A stretch of DNA of 64,000 nucleotides from Halobellus litoreus (GCF_024464595.1 NZ_JANHAW010000002.1:1116001-1180000), one strand, 5' to 3'. Numbered from the stretch's first letter, positions 9,184-17,752 are shown. Numbers and translations are program-made. Notes: generated from the sequence alone by a model not told the origin.

Positions 9184-12100
9184 CGGTCCGTCCCCGTCGG
9201 TTCGTCGTCGGGGTCTTCGTCCTCGTCGTCGACCCCCTCGACGTCCCCGAAGTCCCAGGCCTCGTCGGGGTCTGTGTCGTCTGCGGTCTCTCCCTCCGTC
9301 GAGGTGTCTGTGTCGTCCCTGATCTCGGGATCTTCGGATGTGTCAGTCGCGTCTGCGGTCGCGGCGTCCGCCGAGAAGTCGGTCTCGTCTGTGACCTCGG
9401 CGTGCTCGGTCGGTTCGGCCTCTCCAACGGGGTCGCCCTCGGCCGCGTCGTCACTCTCGAACGGCCCATCATCATCGGACGCGTCGTCGCCCTCGAACGC
9501 CTCGTCACTCTCGAACGCGTCCCCTCCGTTCCCCGCCTGCTCCGAATCGTCGGCGGGGTCCTGGCCGCCCCCGGTCGCGATGGCGTCAGTTGCGGGGTCC
9601 CCGCCCTCGCCCGCCGTCGGGTCGTCGTCTTCCGCCGGTTCAGCGCTGCTCGCCGGGTCGTCGTCCGCGGGTTCCAACAGGTCCTCGATTCCGAGTTCCC
9701 CGCCGGAGCCGCCGGCGACCTCCGACTCGTCGCCCCCGTCGCCGCTCCCGGTGTCGGCCTCGAAGGGCGCGTCCCGCCGTTCCGAGCCGTCGCCCAGCGC
9801 GGGGGTGTTAGTGTCGTCGCCGAACGCCGGCGTGTCCGCGTCATCGTCGAGTTCGGGCGTGTCGGTGTCGTCGTCGAGCGCCGGCGTCTCCGACGCGTCG
9901 TCGAGTTCCGGGGCCCCCGTCCGCTCGTCGAGGGCGTCGAGTTCCGGGGCCCCCGTCCGCTCGTCGAGGGCGTCGAGTTCCGGATGTTCCCCGCCGGCGG
10001 CGGTGACGTCCGGCGCGGACTCGACGTCGAGGAGGGCGTCCGCGACGTCGACGTCTTCGAGGTCGCGATAGTCCGGCCACAGCTCCTCCTCGGCGCGGGC
10101 GAGGATTTCCGCACAGAGGTCGCGGATCTCCTCGCCGGGGCTGGGTCGCGGGACCATCTCCTCCTTCTCGGGGTCGACGTTGATCTGCACGGACTCCATC
10201 TCCCGGAGGTCTTCGAGGCTGCGTTCGAGGTCGTCCCGGGCCATCAGCGCGAGGATCGTCTCCTGATCGTTGATGAACGCCTGGAGGGTCGCGGCGACCT
10301 GCGAGTAGGTGTTGAGACCGCGATCGATCAGATACGCCAGTACGACGCGGCGCTTGAACAGTTCCTCGTCGAGTCGCTCCCTGGACCACCCGCGGTCGAA
10401 CCGGACGTCTTCGAGGGTGTTCGACGAGCCCATCTTGAGGAACTCGTCGCCCTCGGCCTGCCACTGGTAGACGTCCTGGACGTTGATCTCGTCGTTCTCG
10501 GCGTCGTAGTGGTTGATTTCTGTCAACGACTTGTTCCGCCGGACCTTGTCACCCTGCACGCGGGTCGAGGTCTGCACCGAGACGAGATCCAGCGCCGTGA
10601 ACATCGTCTTTGAGACGTTAATCGGGTCGGTGGTGAAGCGCTTGAGCACCTCGCCGACGCTGTCGGCGTGGAACGTCGTGTACGTGGTGTGGCCGGTCGA
10701 CATCACCTGGAAGAGCGTCCGCCCCTCCTCGCCGCGAATCTCGCCCATCACGATGTAGTCGGGGCGCTGCCGCAGCGCGGCTTCCAGCAGGTCGAACTCG
10801 TCGACGTCGCCGCGGTCGTCGTCGCTGAACGACGGGCGGGTGACGGAGGCGACCCAGTTGCGCTGTGGCAGTTCGACCTCGCGGGTGTCCTCGATCGAGA
10901 CGATCTTCGAGTTCGAGGGGATGAAGAGCGAGACGGCGTTCAGCGAGGTCGTCTTGCCCGATGCCGTCCCGCCCGCGAAGATGAGGCTCTTGTCGTTCTC
11001 GATGCAGAGCCAGAGAAACGCCATCTCCTCTAAGGAGAAGGTCTTCCAGTTCACGAGGTCGATCGGGGTGAACGGAACGTCCTTGAACTGCCGGATCGTG
11101 TAGTTCGTCCCGTGGTCGGAGACCTCCCGACCGAGAGTCAACTGCGCCCGCGACCCGTCCGGCAGGGTGGCGTCGACCTGCGGTCGGCGCTTCGAGATGC
11201 CCTTGCCCGAGCGCTGGGCGAGTTTGACGACGAAGTCGTCGAGCTCCTCCTCGCCGTGGTAGACGTTCGAGATGATCTGCTCGTAGTCGGAGTGGTAGAC
11301 GAACACCGGCGAGTTGTAGCCGTCGCAGGAGATGTCCTCGACGTTGACGTCGTGTTTGATCCCGTCGATCCGCTCGTAGCCGATGAAGTCCCGGCGGAGG
11401 ACGTACAGGAGTTTCTCGACCTGGTAGTCGTTCAGTTCGGTCGGATCTTCCTCCAGTACCGCCGACTCGGGTCGCGCGGCGATGCCGTCGAGCGAGGGGT
11501 CTTCGGCCGCCCGGTCCGAGGAGGCGAACAGCCCGTCGAGCCGGCCGCCGAGCGATCCCTCGGTCAGGCCCAGCGAGCGCGCCACCGACGCCAGCGAGCG
11601 CTTCGATGAGGAGTCAGTCGGTGCGTCGCCGTCGCTCCCGCCGCCGAAGTCGAGATCCAGATCGAACTGCGAGAGGAGCCCACCCGATTCGGCGGCGTCG
11701 CCGTTCCGGGCGGCGAGCGTCGAGAGCCCCGCCTCCCGCGGGAGATCCGGGACCGCGTAGAGGTTGTAGCGTTCGAGCAGTTCCAGCGACTGCTGCTCGA
11801 TGACCCGCCGGCGCGTGTCGGGGGCGTCGCCGACGACGCTCTCGTCGTCGTACTTGATCGCCGTCCGGAGCTTTCCGGTCAGGAACTCCGCGAGGTCCGC
11901 CTCGATCCGGTTCTGGTGCGGTTCGATCACGTAGTACTTCTTCTCGTTCTCCTTCGTCGAGTGGAAGATGATGACGAACGAGTGCGGTTCGTTGACCCAG
12001 TAGCGCTCGACCTCCCGGAAGTGGGTCTTCTTCTCCATCGGGACCGCCTTCTCGAGGTCGTAGCGGTTGACGACCGTCGTCGCCCCGCGCGCGTCGCTGA

Positions 12101-12989
12101 AGAAGGCGTCCTCGTCGAACTCGGGGTCCACGTCGACCGTCCGCTCGTCGACGATGGCAGCGAGTTCGTCGGCGCGCTGCCCGCCGCGGGCGAGCGCGTT
12201 CTCGACGACGTCGGGATCGAACCCCAACGCTTCCGCGGGGTCGAACCGCTCGATCTCGCCCTCTGCGTCGCGCGGCCGCGACCCGTCCTCCTCGTAGTAG
12301 TACTCGCGCTTGTAGTGCTCCCAGAGCCACACGTCCTTGACGACGGGCGTCGTCTCGGGATCGCAGAACGCCTCGAACTCCGCGGAGATCCGGACGGCTT
12401 CGGCGGCCGCGTCCGTCACTTCCCCGCCGACGTCGACCGGATGGAACCCGAGGTACGCCTCGGGGTCGATGCTCACGTCGTCCCAGTCTTCGCGGGTGGG
12501 CGTCGGAATCTCGACGCCGTCGTCCCAGCGTTCGTTCTCCGCGTCGGAGCCGTCTTCGTACTCTCTGGGGTCGAGGCCGCCGTAGAGCGTCTCGACGTCG
12601 CCCTCGACGCCGTACTCGTCGAGAAAGTCGGCCCAGGTGTACTCGTCGACGGCGACGCGCGGGCCGTCGATGCTCGGTGCTGCGCCCGCGTCGGGATCCG
12701 CCGAATCAGCGCCGTCGGGACCGCCCGAGGCCGCCCCGTGGCGCTGCTCCGAAGCGTCGGTTCCGTCCCCCGTTGCAGGCTGTGCGTCCGATCCCGCCGC
12801 CGGTCGATCCGCGTCGTCGGCCGGTCGGAGCCCCCCAGCCCCGTCCGCCGACGCCTCGCTCGAATCCCCGGCAGCCCGATCGACGGAGTCCCCCTCGAGG
12901 GTCGACGGGGAGTTCTCCCCGTCGCCCTCCAACGCGTCGTCGCCGTCCCGGTCGGGGTCGGCGGCCGACGCGTCGTCGTCGGTTGCCAT
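9180..12989 (-). CDS. Type IV pilus assembly/secretion ATPase with long acidic N- and C-terminal tails
   Basis: 1269 residues; archaeal members of the VirB11/GspE/PilB group are usually ~550-900. Residues ~1-115 are low-complexity and acidic. The body (about 120-985) has the N-terminal domain, then Walker A GGTASGKTTS near residue 670, Walker B in IVMGEIRGEEGR near 745 and the His box STGHTTYTTFHADS. The last ~280 residues are disordered and Asp/Glu-rich, containing a perfect in-frame 12-residue tandem repeat. The ATPase powers assembly of the pilin-like subunits encoded just downstream and is the first gene of the operon. Which pilus type it builds cannot be settled from sequence. Confidence 0.9.
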   Translation of the reverse strand: MATDDDASAADPDRDGDDALEGDGENSPSTLEGDSVDRAAGDSSEASADGAGGLRPADDADRPAAGSDAQPATGDGTDASEQRHGAASGGPDGADSADPDAGAAPSIDGPRVAVDEYTWADFLDEYGVEGDVETLYGGLDPREYEDGSDAENERWDDGVEIPTPTREDWDDVSIDPEAYLGFHPVDVGGEVTDAAAEAVRISAEFEAFCDPETTPVVKDVWLWEHYKREYYYEEDGSRPRDAEGEIERFDPAEALGFDPDVVENALARGGQRADELAAIVDERTVDVDPEFDEDAFFSDARGATTVVNRYDLEKAVPMEKKTHFREVERYWVNEPHSFVIIFHSTKENEKKYYVIEPHQNRIEADLAEFLTGKLRTAIKYDDESVVGDAPDTRRRVIEQQSLELLERYNLYAVPDLPREAGLSTLAARNGDAAESGGLLSQFDLDLDFGGGSDGDAPTDSSSKRSLASVARSLGLTEGSLGGRLDGLFASSDRAAEDPSLDGIAARPESAVLEEDPTELNDYQVEKLLYVLRRDFIGYERIDGIKHDVNVEDISCDGYNSPVFVYHSDYEQIISNVYHGEEELDDFVVKLAQRSGKGISKRRPQVDATLPDGSRAQLTLGREVSDHGTNYTIRQFKDVPFTPIDLVNWKTFSLEEMAFLWLCIENDKSLIFAGGTASGKTTSLNAVSLFIPSNSKIVSIEDTREVELPQRNWVASVTRPSFSDDDRGDVDEFDLLEAALRQRPDYIVMGEIRGEEGRTLFQVMSTGHTTYTTFHADSVGEVLKRFTTDPINVSKTMFTALDLVSVQTSTRVQGDKVRRNKSLTEINHYDAENDEINVQDVYQWQAEGDEFLKMGSSNTLEDVRFDRGWSRERLDEELFKRRVVLAYLIDRGLNTYSQVAATLQAFINDQETILALMARDDLERSLEDLREMESVQINVDPEKEEMVPRPSPGEEIRDLCAEILARAEEELWPDYRDLEDVDVADALLDVESAPDVTAAGGEHPELDALDERTGAPELDALDERTGAPELDDASETPALDDDTDTPELDDDADTPAFGDDTNTPALGDGSERRDAPFEADTGSGDGGDESEVAGGSGGELGIEDLLEPADDDPASSAEPAEDDDPTAGEGGDPATDAIATGGGQDPADDSEQAGNGGDAFESDEAFEGDDASDDDGPFESDDAAEGDPVGEAEPTEHAEVTDETDFSADAATADATDTSEDPEIRDDTDTSTEGETADDTDPDEAWDFGDVEGVDDEDEDPDDEPTGTDR
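9901..9983. repeat. Perfect 36-bp tandem repeat inside the pilus ATPase gene
   Basis: Two identical 36-bp units (9901-9936 and 9937-9972) followed by an 11-bp partial third copy. Each unit encodes 12 residues (PELDALDERTGA), so copy-number change keeps the reading frame. It is placed at the junction of the ATPase body and its acidic tail; the following PALDDDTDTPELDDD series looks like diverged copies. Confidence 0.9.
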
Positions 12990-13101
12990 CGTTCACGCGT
13001 CGTCGGCGCCACGGAAAAAGACTTCTCCCCGATTATCAGAGAAATTATTTCGAGACGCGGCTGAAAAAATGTGGGCTGGTTGTGATTTCCGGTCGTCGTG
13101 G

Positions 13102-13263
13102 CTAGAACAGAAACATCGCGAGGAAGCCGTAGAGGGCCCCGAAGAGGAACATCGCGGCGAAGAGGACGGCGAACCACGTTCGACCGTTCGCTGGGAGGTC
13201 CGGAACCTCGGAGGGATAATACGGCGAGAGGGGATTTGACGGCTTCTCGTCACTTCGTGACAT
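13102..13263 (-). CDS. Small single-helix membrane protein (53 aa)
   Basis: A 53-residue reading frame: a polar Pro-rich head (MSRSDEKPSNPLSPYYPSE), the turn PANGRTW, then a ~23-residue hydrophobic helix rich in Phe, Met and Leu that runs to the last residue. Codon choice is GC-rich like its neighbours, and a hydrophobic helix this clean is unlikely by chance in such DNA. It lies directly upstream of the pilus ATPase gene on the same strand (113 bases apart) and shares its promoter region with the divergent coiled-coil gene. Function unknown; it could be an accessory factor of the pilus system or of the membrane in general. Confidence 0.6.
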   Translation of the reverse strand: MSRSDEKPSNPLSPYYPSEVPDLPANGRTWFAVLFAAMFLFGALYGFLAMFLF

Positions 13264-13394
13264 CACGTCCGAATTTCTCCCGGCAGTGAAATCAAATTTC
13301 CGCCGCCTCGGACCCGACCCGACGCGTCGATATCGCTATCACGAGCGGTATTTTGCCCGGATGTTTTATGTGAACAGTTTCGGTAAGGTGGCCT

Positions 13395-15308
13395 ATGAGC
13401 CACGAATCCGACGCCGATCGAACGACGTCAGTATCGGACGACGAGGTGACCGTCGAGAAGTCGTTCGCCGAGGACGAGTTTCCCGTCCCCGCGATCAAGT
13501 TCCGACTCTCCTCGGCGAGCGACGACCCGACGCACGTCCGCCTCGTCGATCAGATCCCCGAGGACTTCCCGATGGAGGGCGTCGGATTCCACCCCGACTA
13601 CGAGAGCGACAACTGGACCGCGTACAAGGACCACCGCGTGGAGTACGAGCGGACGCTCGACCCCGGCGAGGAGACGACGACGGTGTACGGAATCCGACTG
13701 GAACAGGCCTCGGACGTCGACGGGTTCCTCGGGGAACCGATCCTCGAACGGCCGCCCGCGCCCGAGGAGGGAGAGAGCGAGGAGTCCCCCCGCGACGTCG
13801 AGGACATCCTGGGCACGGACCGGAGCCAACTCGTCCGCGACGCGCTCCAGGGGAACGGCCGCCTCGCGGTCGACGCCGACGTCGAATCGGAGCCGGAAGA
13901 CCCGCTGGCGGACGACGAACCGAGAGTCGCGGAGAGCGAGCCACCGGTCGCCGAATCGGAACCGGTCGAAGGCGAGCACTCGGTCGGCGACGCGATACCG
14001 GAGGACGAGCCGGCATCCGTCACCGACGAGCCAGCAGCAGTCGCCGACGAGCCGAGTGCAACGGACGAGGAACCGGCGGTCGCGCCGGGAGCAGATCCGG
14101 AGGTAGCGGGTGAAGCGGGGACGCCGGAAGAACCCGCCACCGACGACGCGCCCTCGCCGCGGGAACTCGGTGCGGACCTGGCGTCCGCGTCGCGGCGTCG
14201 AGAGGACGACAGGATCGCCGCCGTGACTCCGAACGAGCGCGAGGGTCAGGCCGACGACGTCGACGCCGAAACCGAGCGGGAAGCGGCCGGTGCGGGAGAG
14301 ACCCAGTCGGAAGCGGTTCAGGGCCAAGCGGTCGAAGCGCCCGCGGACGAAACCGAGCCGGAATCGAGCGACGAGGAAGCGGTCGAAGAACACGTCGATG
14401 CACCGGGGGCGGCCACCGAGCAGGGGGCCGGCGCGGAATCGACGCCGGGGCGGGCGGTCGACGACGCCGCGGGCGGACTCGCGGCGACGCTCGCCTCGGA
14501 GATTCGCGCCGGCGAGGTCTCCGAGTCCGACCTCGAAACCCTCCGCGGGGAGCTCGACGCGGGGCTCCCCCGAAGCGCGGACGTCCGGATCCGGCGCGTG
14601 CAGGCGCAGATGGAGGACCTCAACGCGTACGCCGACGCCATCGCGGAGTTCATCGACGAGGAGGGGACGGGCGCGGAACTCGTCGAGCGGCTGGACGCCG
14701 AACTGACGGAGATCAACGAGGAACTCGGCGACCTCCGGGCGTCGGTCGACGCCGCCGACGACGAGCGCGCGGAGCTCCGCGAATCGGTCGAAGCGGTCGA
14801 CAGCGACGTCGACGCCGTCGACGAGCGTCTCGGCGAGGTCGCCGGGCAACTGGTCGACGTCGCCGAGGACGCCGAGGACGCCGCGGCGGGCGTCGACGAA
14901 CTCCACGACCGGGCCGACGGGATCGAAGAACGGCTCGACCGGACGACCGACCGCGTCGACGAGGTCGACTCCGCAGTCCGGGACGTCTCCGCCGACGTGG
15001 ACGACGTCGCGGCCGACGTCGACGACGTGGCCGGCGAGGTCGAGAACGTCGCCTCCGACATAGACGAGACGGGCGCGCACGTCTCCCGACTCGACGAGGA
15101 GATGGGCGACGTCCGCGAGGACATCGCGGCGATCGACGGCGACGTGGTCGACACCCGCGAATCGCTCGAAGCCGAACTCGACGACCTCCGCGCGGAGGTG
15201 TCGGCGCTGTCGGCCGAACTCGATCGGGTCGGCGAGATCGAGCGGGAGATCGAGGAACTCCAGCAGTTCCGCGACCGCCTCAACAGCGCGTTCGGGCCCG
15301 GCGAGTAG
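13395..15308 (+). CDS. Long acidic coiled-coil protein, unknown function
   Basis: 637 residues in three parts. Residues ~15-115 look like a small beta-sandwich (EVTVEKSFAEDEFPVPAIKF, then YERTLDPGEETTTVYGIRLE), reminiscent of an Ig-like or immunoglobulin/fibronectin module. Residues ~120-350 are acidic and disordered, with repeated ESEPV/DEPA words. Residues ~350-637 are a long coiled coil built of heptads (ELDAGL, DVDDVAADVDDVAGEVENV) ending in EIEELQQFRDRLNSAFGPGE. There is no signal peptide or membrane helix, so it is probably cytoplasmic and could be a filamentous scaffold. A TATA-like TTTTATG lies at 13362-13369, 29 bases before the ATG. Confidence 0.75.
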   Translation: MSHESDADRTTSVSDDEVTVEKSFAEDEFPVPAIKFRLSSASDDPTHVRLVDQIPEDFPMEGVGFHPDYESDNWTAYKDHRVEYERTLDPGEETTTVYGIRLEQASDVDGFLGEPILERPPAPEEGESEESPRDVEDILGTDRSQLVRDALQGNGRLAVDADVESEPEDPLADDEPRVAESEPPVAESEPVEGEHSVGDAIPEDEPASVTDEPAAVADEPSATDEEPAVAPGADPEVAGEAGTPEEPATDDAPSPRELGADLASASRRREDDRIAAVTPNEREGQADDVDAETEREAAGAGETQSEAVQGQAVEAPADETEPESSDEEAVEEHVDAPGAATEQGAGAESTPGRAVDDAAGGLAATLASEIRAGEVSESDLETLRGELDAGLPRSADVRIRRVQAQMEDLNAYADAIAEFIDEEGTGAELVERLDAELTEINEELGDLRASVDAADDERAELRESVEAVDSDVDAVDERLGEVAGQLVDVAEDAEDAAAGVDELHDRADGIEERLDRTTDRVDEVDSAVRDVSADVDDVAADVDDVAGEVENVASDIDETGAHVSRLDEEMGDVREDIAAIDGDVVDTRESLEAELDDLRAEVSALSAELDRVGEIEREIEELQQFRDRLNSAFGPGE

Positions 15309-15437
15309 CGGGCACGCCGCCACAGGCCCGCGGTGCGGGGCGGTCTCCCGGAGGACGTCGACCGCGTGCGCTTCGCCCCGGCCGAGCGAGATGGCGGAAG
15401 CGCAACCGGTTTAGCCCGCCGCCGCGTGACTTCGACA

Positions 15438-16388
15438 ATGACTGAGACGGAGGCGATTCGCGTCGCCGTCCCGCGCAAGGGCCGACCCCTGGAAGCCGTT
15501 CTCGAACGCGTCGCCGACGTCGCCGCGCACGCCGCGGGAGGTCGGACGCCGTCCGACGACGCCGATGCCGTCGCAGCCGTGGCCGACGAGATCATCTCGA
15601 CGCTCCGCCACGAGAAGGCGATTACGAAGGGCCGGACCGACCCCGCGGCGGACGTCTACCAGCGGCTCGCGACCTATTCGGATCTCGACGACGACTACGA
15701 ACCGGAGTACACCCTGCTGCGCGACGACCGCCAGGGGATGCCCCGCCGGATCGTCTTCGACAGCCTCACGGTCGACATCGACGGCGTGCCCGTCCAGTTC
15801 GTCGGCCGCGAGGAGCCCTTCCGCGCGCTCCGCACCCACGAGTTCGCCCTCGGCTTCGACAGCGCGGACCTCGTCCTGGAGGAGGTCGTCGAACTCGAAC
15901 CCGAGGGCGTCGGATCCCTCGCAGACGTCAACGCGCGGATCGATCCGATGAACACCGACGTCCGTGTCGTCTCGGGGCTCGGCGACACGGTGTATCACAC
16001 GCTGATGGCGCGACCCGAGATCCTGCCGCCCGGCGCGGACCTCGACCGGGAGTTCGTCGCCGACTACGAGGGCGACCTCTGCATCTCGCCGCGGTACGAG
16101 CGCCTCGTCGAGGCCGTCCTCGGCACGCGGCCGCTGGAGGGCGTCTCCTTCGCCTATCCCGACGACGACCGCGAGGAGGAGGCCGCCATCGCCGACGTCG
16201 GCCTCGGCGTCTACCTGACGATGACCGGATCGACCGCGCGGGAGCACGGCCTGATCCTCGGCGACCACCTCTTCCCCTCGGAGACGGTGCTGATGGAGAA
16301 CATCGCGGAGTCGGCGGAGTTGTCAGGTGCGGAGCGGGTTCGGGAGGCGCTGTCGGATGGGGTGCAGGAAACCGAGATTGCGGTGTAG
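15438..16388 (+). CDS. HisG-like protein (periplasmic-binding-protein-type fold)
   Basis: 316 residues. The N-terminus IRVAVPRKGRP matches the opening strand of ATP phosphoribosyltransferases, and residues ~250-275 (ADVGLGVYLTMTGSTAREHGL) closely resemble the PRPP-binding region of HisG. The middle (residues ~60-200) is divergent, and the protein is longer than true HisG (~285). I therefore read it as a HisG-related paralogue whose substrate is not known, not as the histidine-pathway enzyme; no other his genes are nearby. ATG 15438 is chosen because an upstream in-frame extension would encode an implausible Arg-rich leader. Confidence 0.6.
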   Translation: MTETEAIRVAVPRKGRPLEAVLERVADVAAHAAGGRTPSDDADAVAAVADEIISTLRHEKAITKGRTDPAADVYQRLATYSDLDDDYEPEYTLLRDDRQGMPRRIVFDSLTVDIDGVPVQFVGREEPFRALRTHEFALGFDSADLVLEEVVELEPEGVGSLADVNARIDPMNTDVRVVSGLGDTVYHTLMARPEILPPGADLDREFVADYEGDLCISPRYERLVEAVLGTRPLEGVSFAYPDDDREEEAAIADVGLGVYLTMTGSTAREHGLILGDHLFPSETVLMENIAESAELSGAERVREALSDGVQETEIAV

Positions 16389-16670
16389 TGTGGCGAGTGA
16401 TGTTCTCTATCCACGGTTTTCAGGAAAAATAACGTTTTATTTTTAAACTGGCATATAAAATTGTTTCTCGTCGCACACAGATGGTATTTATACGAGTAGA
16501 TCCCCCGTAATCGGGGGAGAAGACGTTTGAATCCCTGCGTCCTCTACTCAATGTGCTCGGTGCGATCCCTCGTCGTTCGCTACGCTCACTTATGCGGTGA
16601 TCTCCGTGGGAAGTCCGCTGACGGGGCCGAACCGCCGTGATCCCCAAGCATTGGGTCGGGACTGGTCGTT
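16389..16670. other. AT-rich intergenic region with a TATA-like box and hairpins
   Basis: No gene is visible. The stretch opens very AT-rich (AACGTTTTATTTTTAAACTG, 16432-16451). A TATA-like GGTATTTATACG at 16483-16494 is followed by a perfect 6-bp hairpin with TAAT loop (16502-16517). The part near 16570 contains GTTCGCTACGCTCAC, a word often seen in decayed haloarchaeal repeats. It could hold a short non-coding transcript or terminator elements of the two flanking genes, which converge here. Confidence 0.4.
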
Positions 16671-17291
16671 TCAGTACTGGGACTCTGCCACAGCCTGAAT
16701 CGGAAGTTCGACCGGGAAGTCATTCGGATCGAGATCCCCGACGCTACCTGTGTTGAACGAGAAGCCGATCTCGTCCATCGTTTCGCCGACCGGAACGAGA
16801 ATTCGCTCCGGAATCGGATGATCTGGCGCACCGGTCTTACTTTGACTACCTTCGCCTAGACCGACCGTCGGCTCGGAGGGGCCTGGGCTTGGAGTTCCCG
16901 CCCCGGATTCGGCATTGGCGGGATAGTCGGAGAAAATACCCATCCCGTCCGGAATATCCTCATTCTCAATAAATACGTAGACATCCTGAGTACCCTGGTT
17001 GGTAATGTTGAAGATGTCACGGATTATCGTCCGTGCGTCGTCGTTTAGGCCCTCGCCGTTCACTCCTGCAGTATCGTCAATATTGAACTCGATCGTACCG
17101 TTGCTTTCATCCGCATATGCGTTATTCGCTCCATCACTCGGTTGGATTTGGAGGAACGCATCCGAGTCGTCCGCGACACTAACGTTGACTGTCCGCTCCG
17201 CGCTCACACTCGTAAACGCACCAGTACCCATTGCAGCCGCCCCGCCGGCGACGAGCGATCCCATTCCGACCAAGAACTTGCGTCGTTGCAT
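16671..17291 (-). CDS. Secreted DUF1102-like protein with Tat signal
   Basis: 206 residues. MQRRKFLVGMGSLVAGG is a twin-arginine signal, with a probable cleavage near residue 31 (SVSA-ERT). The mature part begins ERTVNVSVADDSDAFLQIQ, a pattern shared with the protein at 18364, and looks beta-rich with Thr/Ser/Pro linker around 130-150. Family recognition (DUF1102, archaeal secreted proteins, perhaps structural surface subunits) is from memory. Its DNA is clearly poorer in GC than neighbouring genes, a sign of acquisition or relaxed selection. It diverges from the regulator/secreted pair across a 461-base intergenic region. Confidence 0.75.
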   Translation of the reverse strand: MQRRKFLVGMGSLVAGGAAAMGTGAFTSVSAERTVNVSVADDSDAFLQIQPSDGANNAYADESNGTIEFNIDDTAGVNGEGLNDDARTIIRDIFNITNQGTQDVYVFIENEDIPDGMGIFSDYPANAESGAGTPSPGPSEPTVGLGEGSQSKTGAPDHPIPERILVPVGETMDEIGFSFNTGSVGDLDPNDFPVELPIQAVAESQY

Positions 17292-17752
17292 TGGTTTGCT
17301 ACCTCGTTGTCACGCACCCGTTCACGGACGTCGACGACTTCCGACGCCGATCCGTCGTCGCCGTCCGCGGGGCGTATTCCAGTACATAGTCGGAACCCCC
17401 TTTGGAATACACCGCCAGCGAAACCCGGAGAGAGCGCTTGTGAAACCCGAATAGGCTCTATTGAGAACCCGCAAGAGCCCTTTGTCGAACCGACTGGGTC
17501 ACTTTACCTCGGCTTAATTCTCGCGCGCCGAATTATCGCGGTAGTGACGAGTGATAGACAGTTTTTACTAGACAATTAAATCGAGAATCGAGCCGTTTTA
17601 CGAAGATAATCACGAAAGCTCCTGAGAGACTAGTCAAATCAATTATACACATAGAAGCGGTCGTAGAGAGCCTTTGCCGGGTTTTCTAGTCTCCATACTA
17701 AAGTGATACTCAGTTGACTCAACAGACGGAATGTGCGTGGGAGGGACGGCAG
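17292..17752. promoter_or_regulatory. Divergent regulatory region between the two DUF1102-like units
   Basis: 461 bases without a gene, AT-rich from ~17510 on. It contains a series of GAA(A)CCC words spaced about 22 bases (17393-17490), and an 8-bp inverted repeat GAGACTAG (17626-17633)/CTAGTCTC (17686-17693) that encloses a TATA-like AATTATAC at 17641-17648. The inverted repeat brackets the likely promoter of the rightward operon and is therefore a candidate operator. Confidence 0.45.
17393..17491. repeat. Degenerate ~22-bp phased direct repeats
   Basis: The word GAACCC or GAAACCC occurs at 17393, 17420, 17442, 17465 and (as GAACCG) 17487, that is every 22-23 bases after the first gap of 27. 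Between words, AGAG and CTNTTG are partly conserved, so these look like degenerate copies of one ~22-bp unit. A spacing of two helical turns suits cooperative protein binding, but decay of an old satellite is equally possible. Confidence 0.5.

Noticed and set aside
13292-13498. Minus-strand small frame over the start of the coiled-coil gene
   Set aside because: Overlaps the promoter and the start of a better-supported gene; composition is antisense-like.
16530-16555. tRNA T-arm-like word GTTTGAATCCC
   Set aside because: No acceptor or anticodon arm can be built around it.
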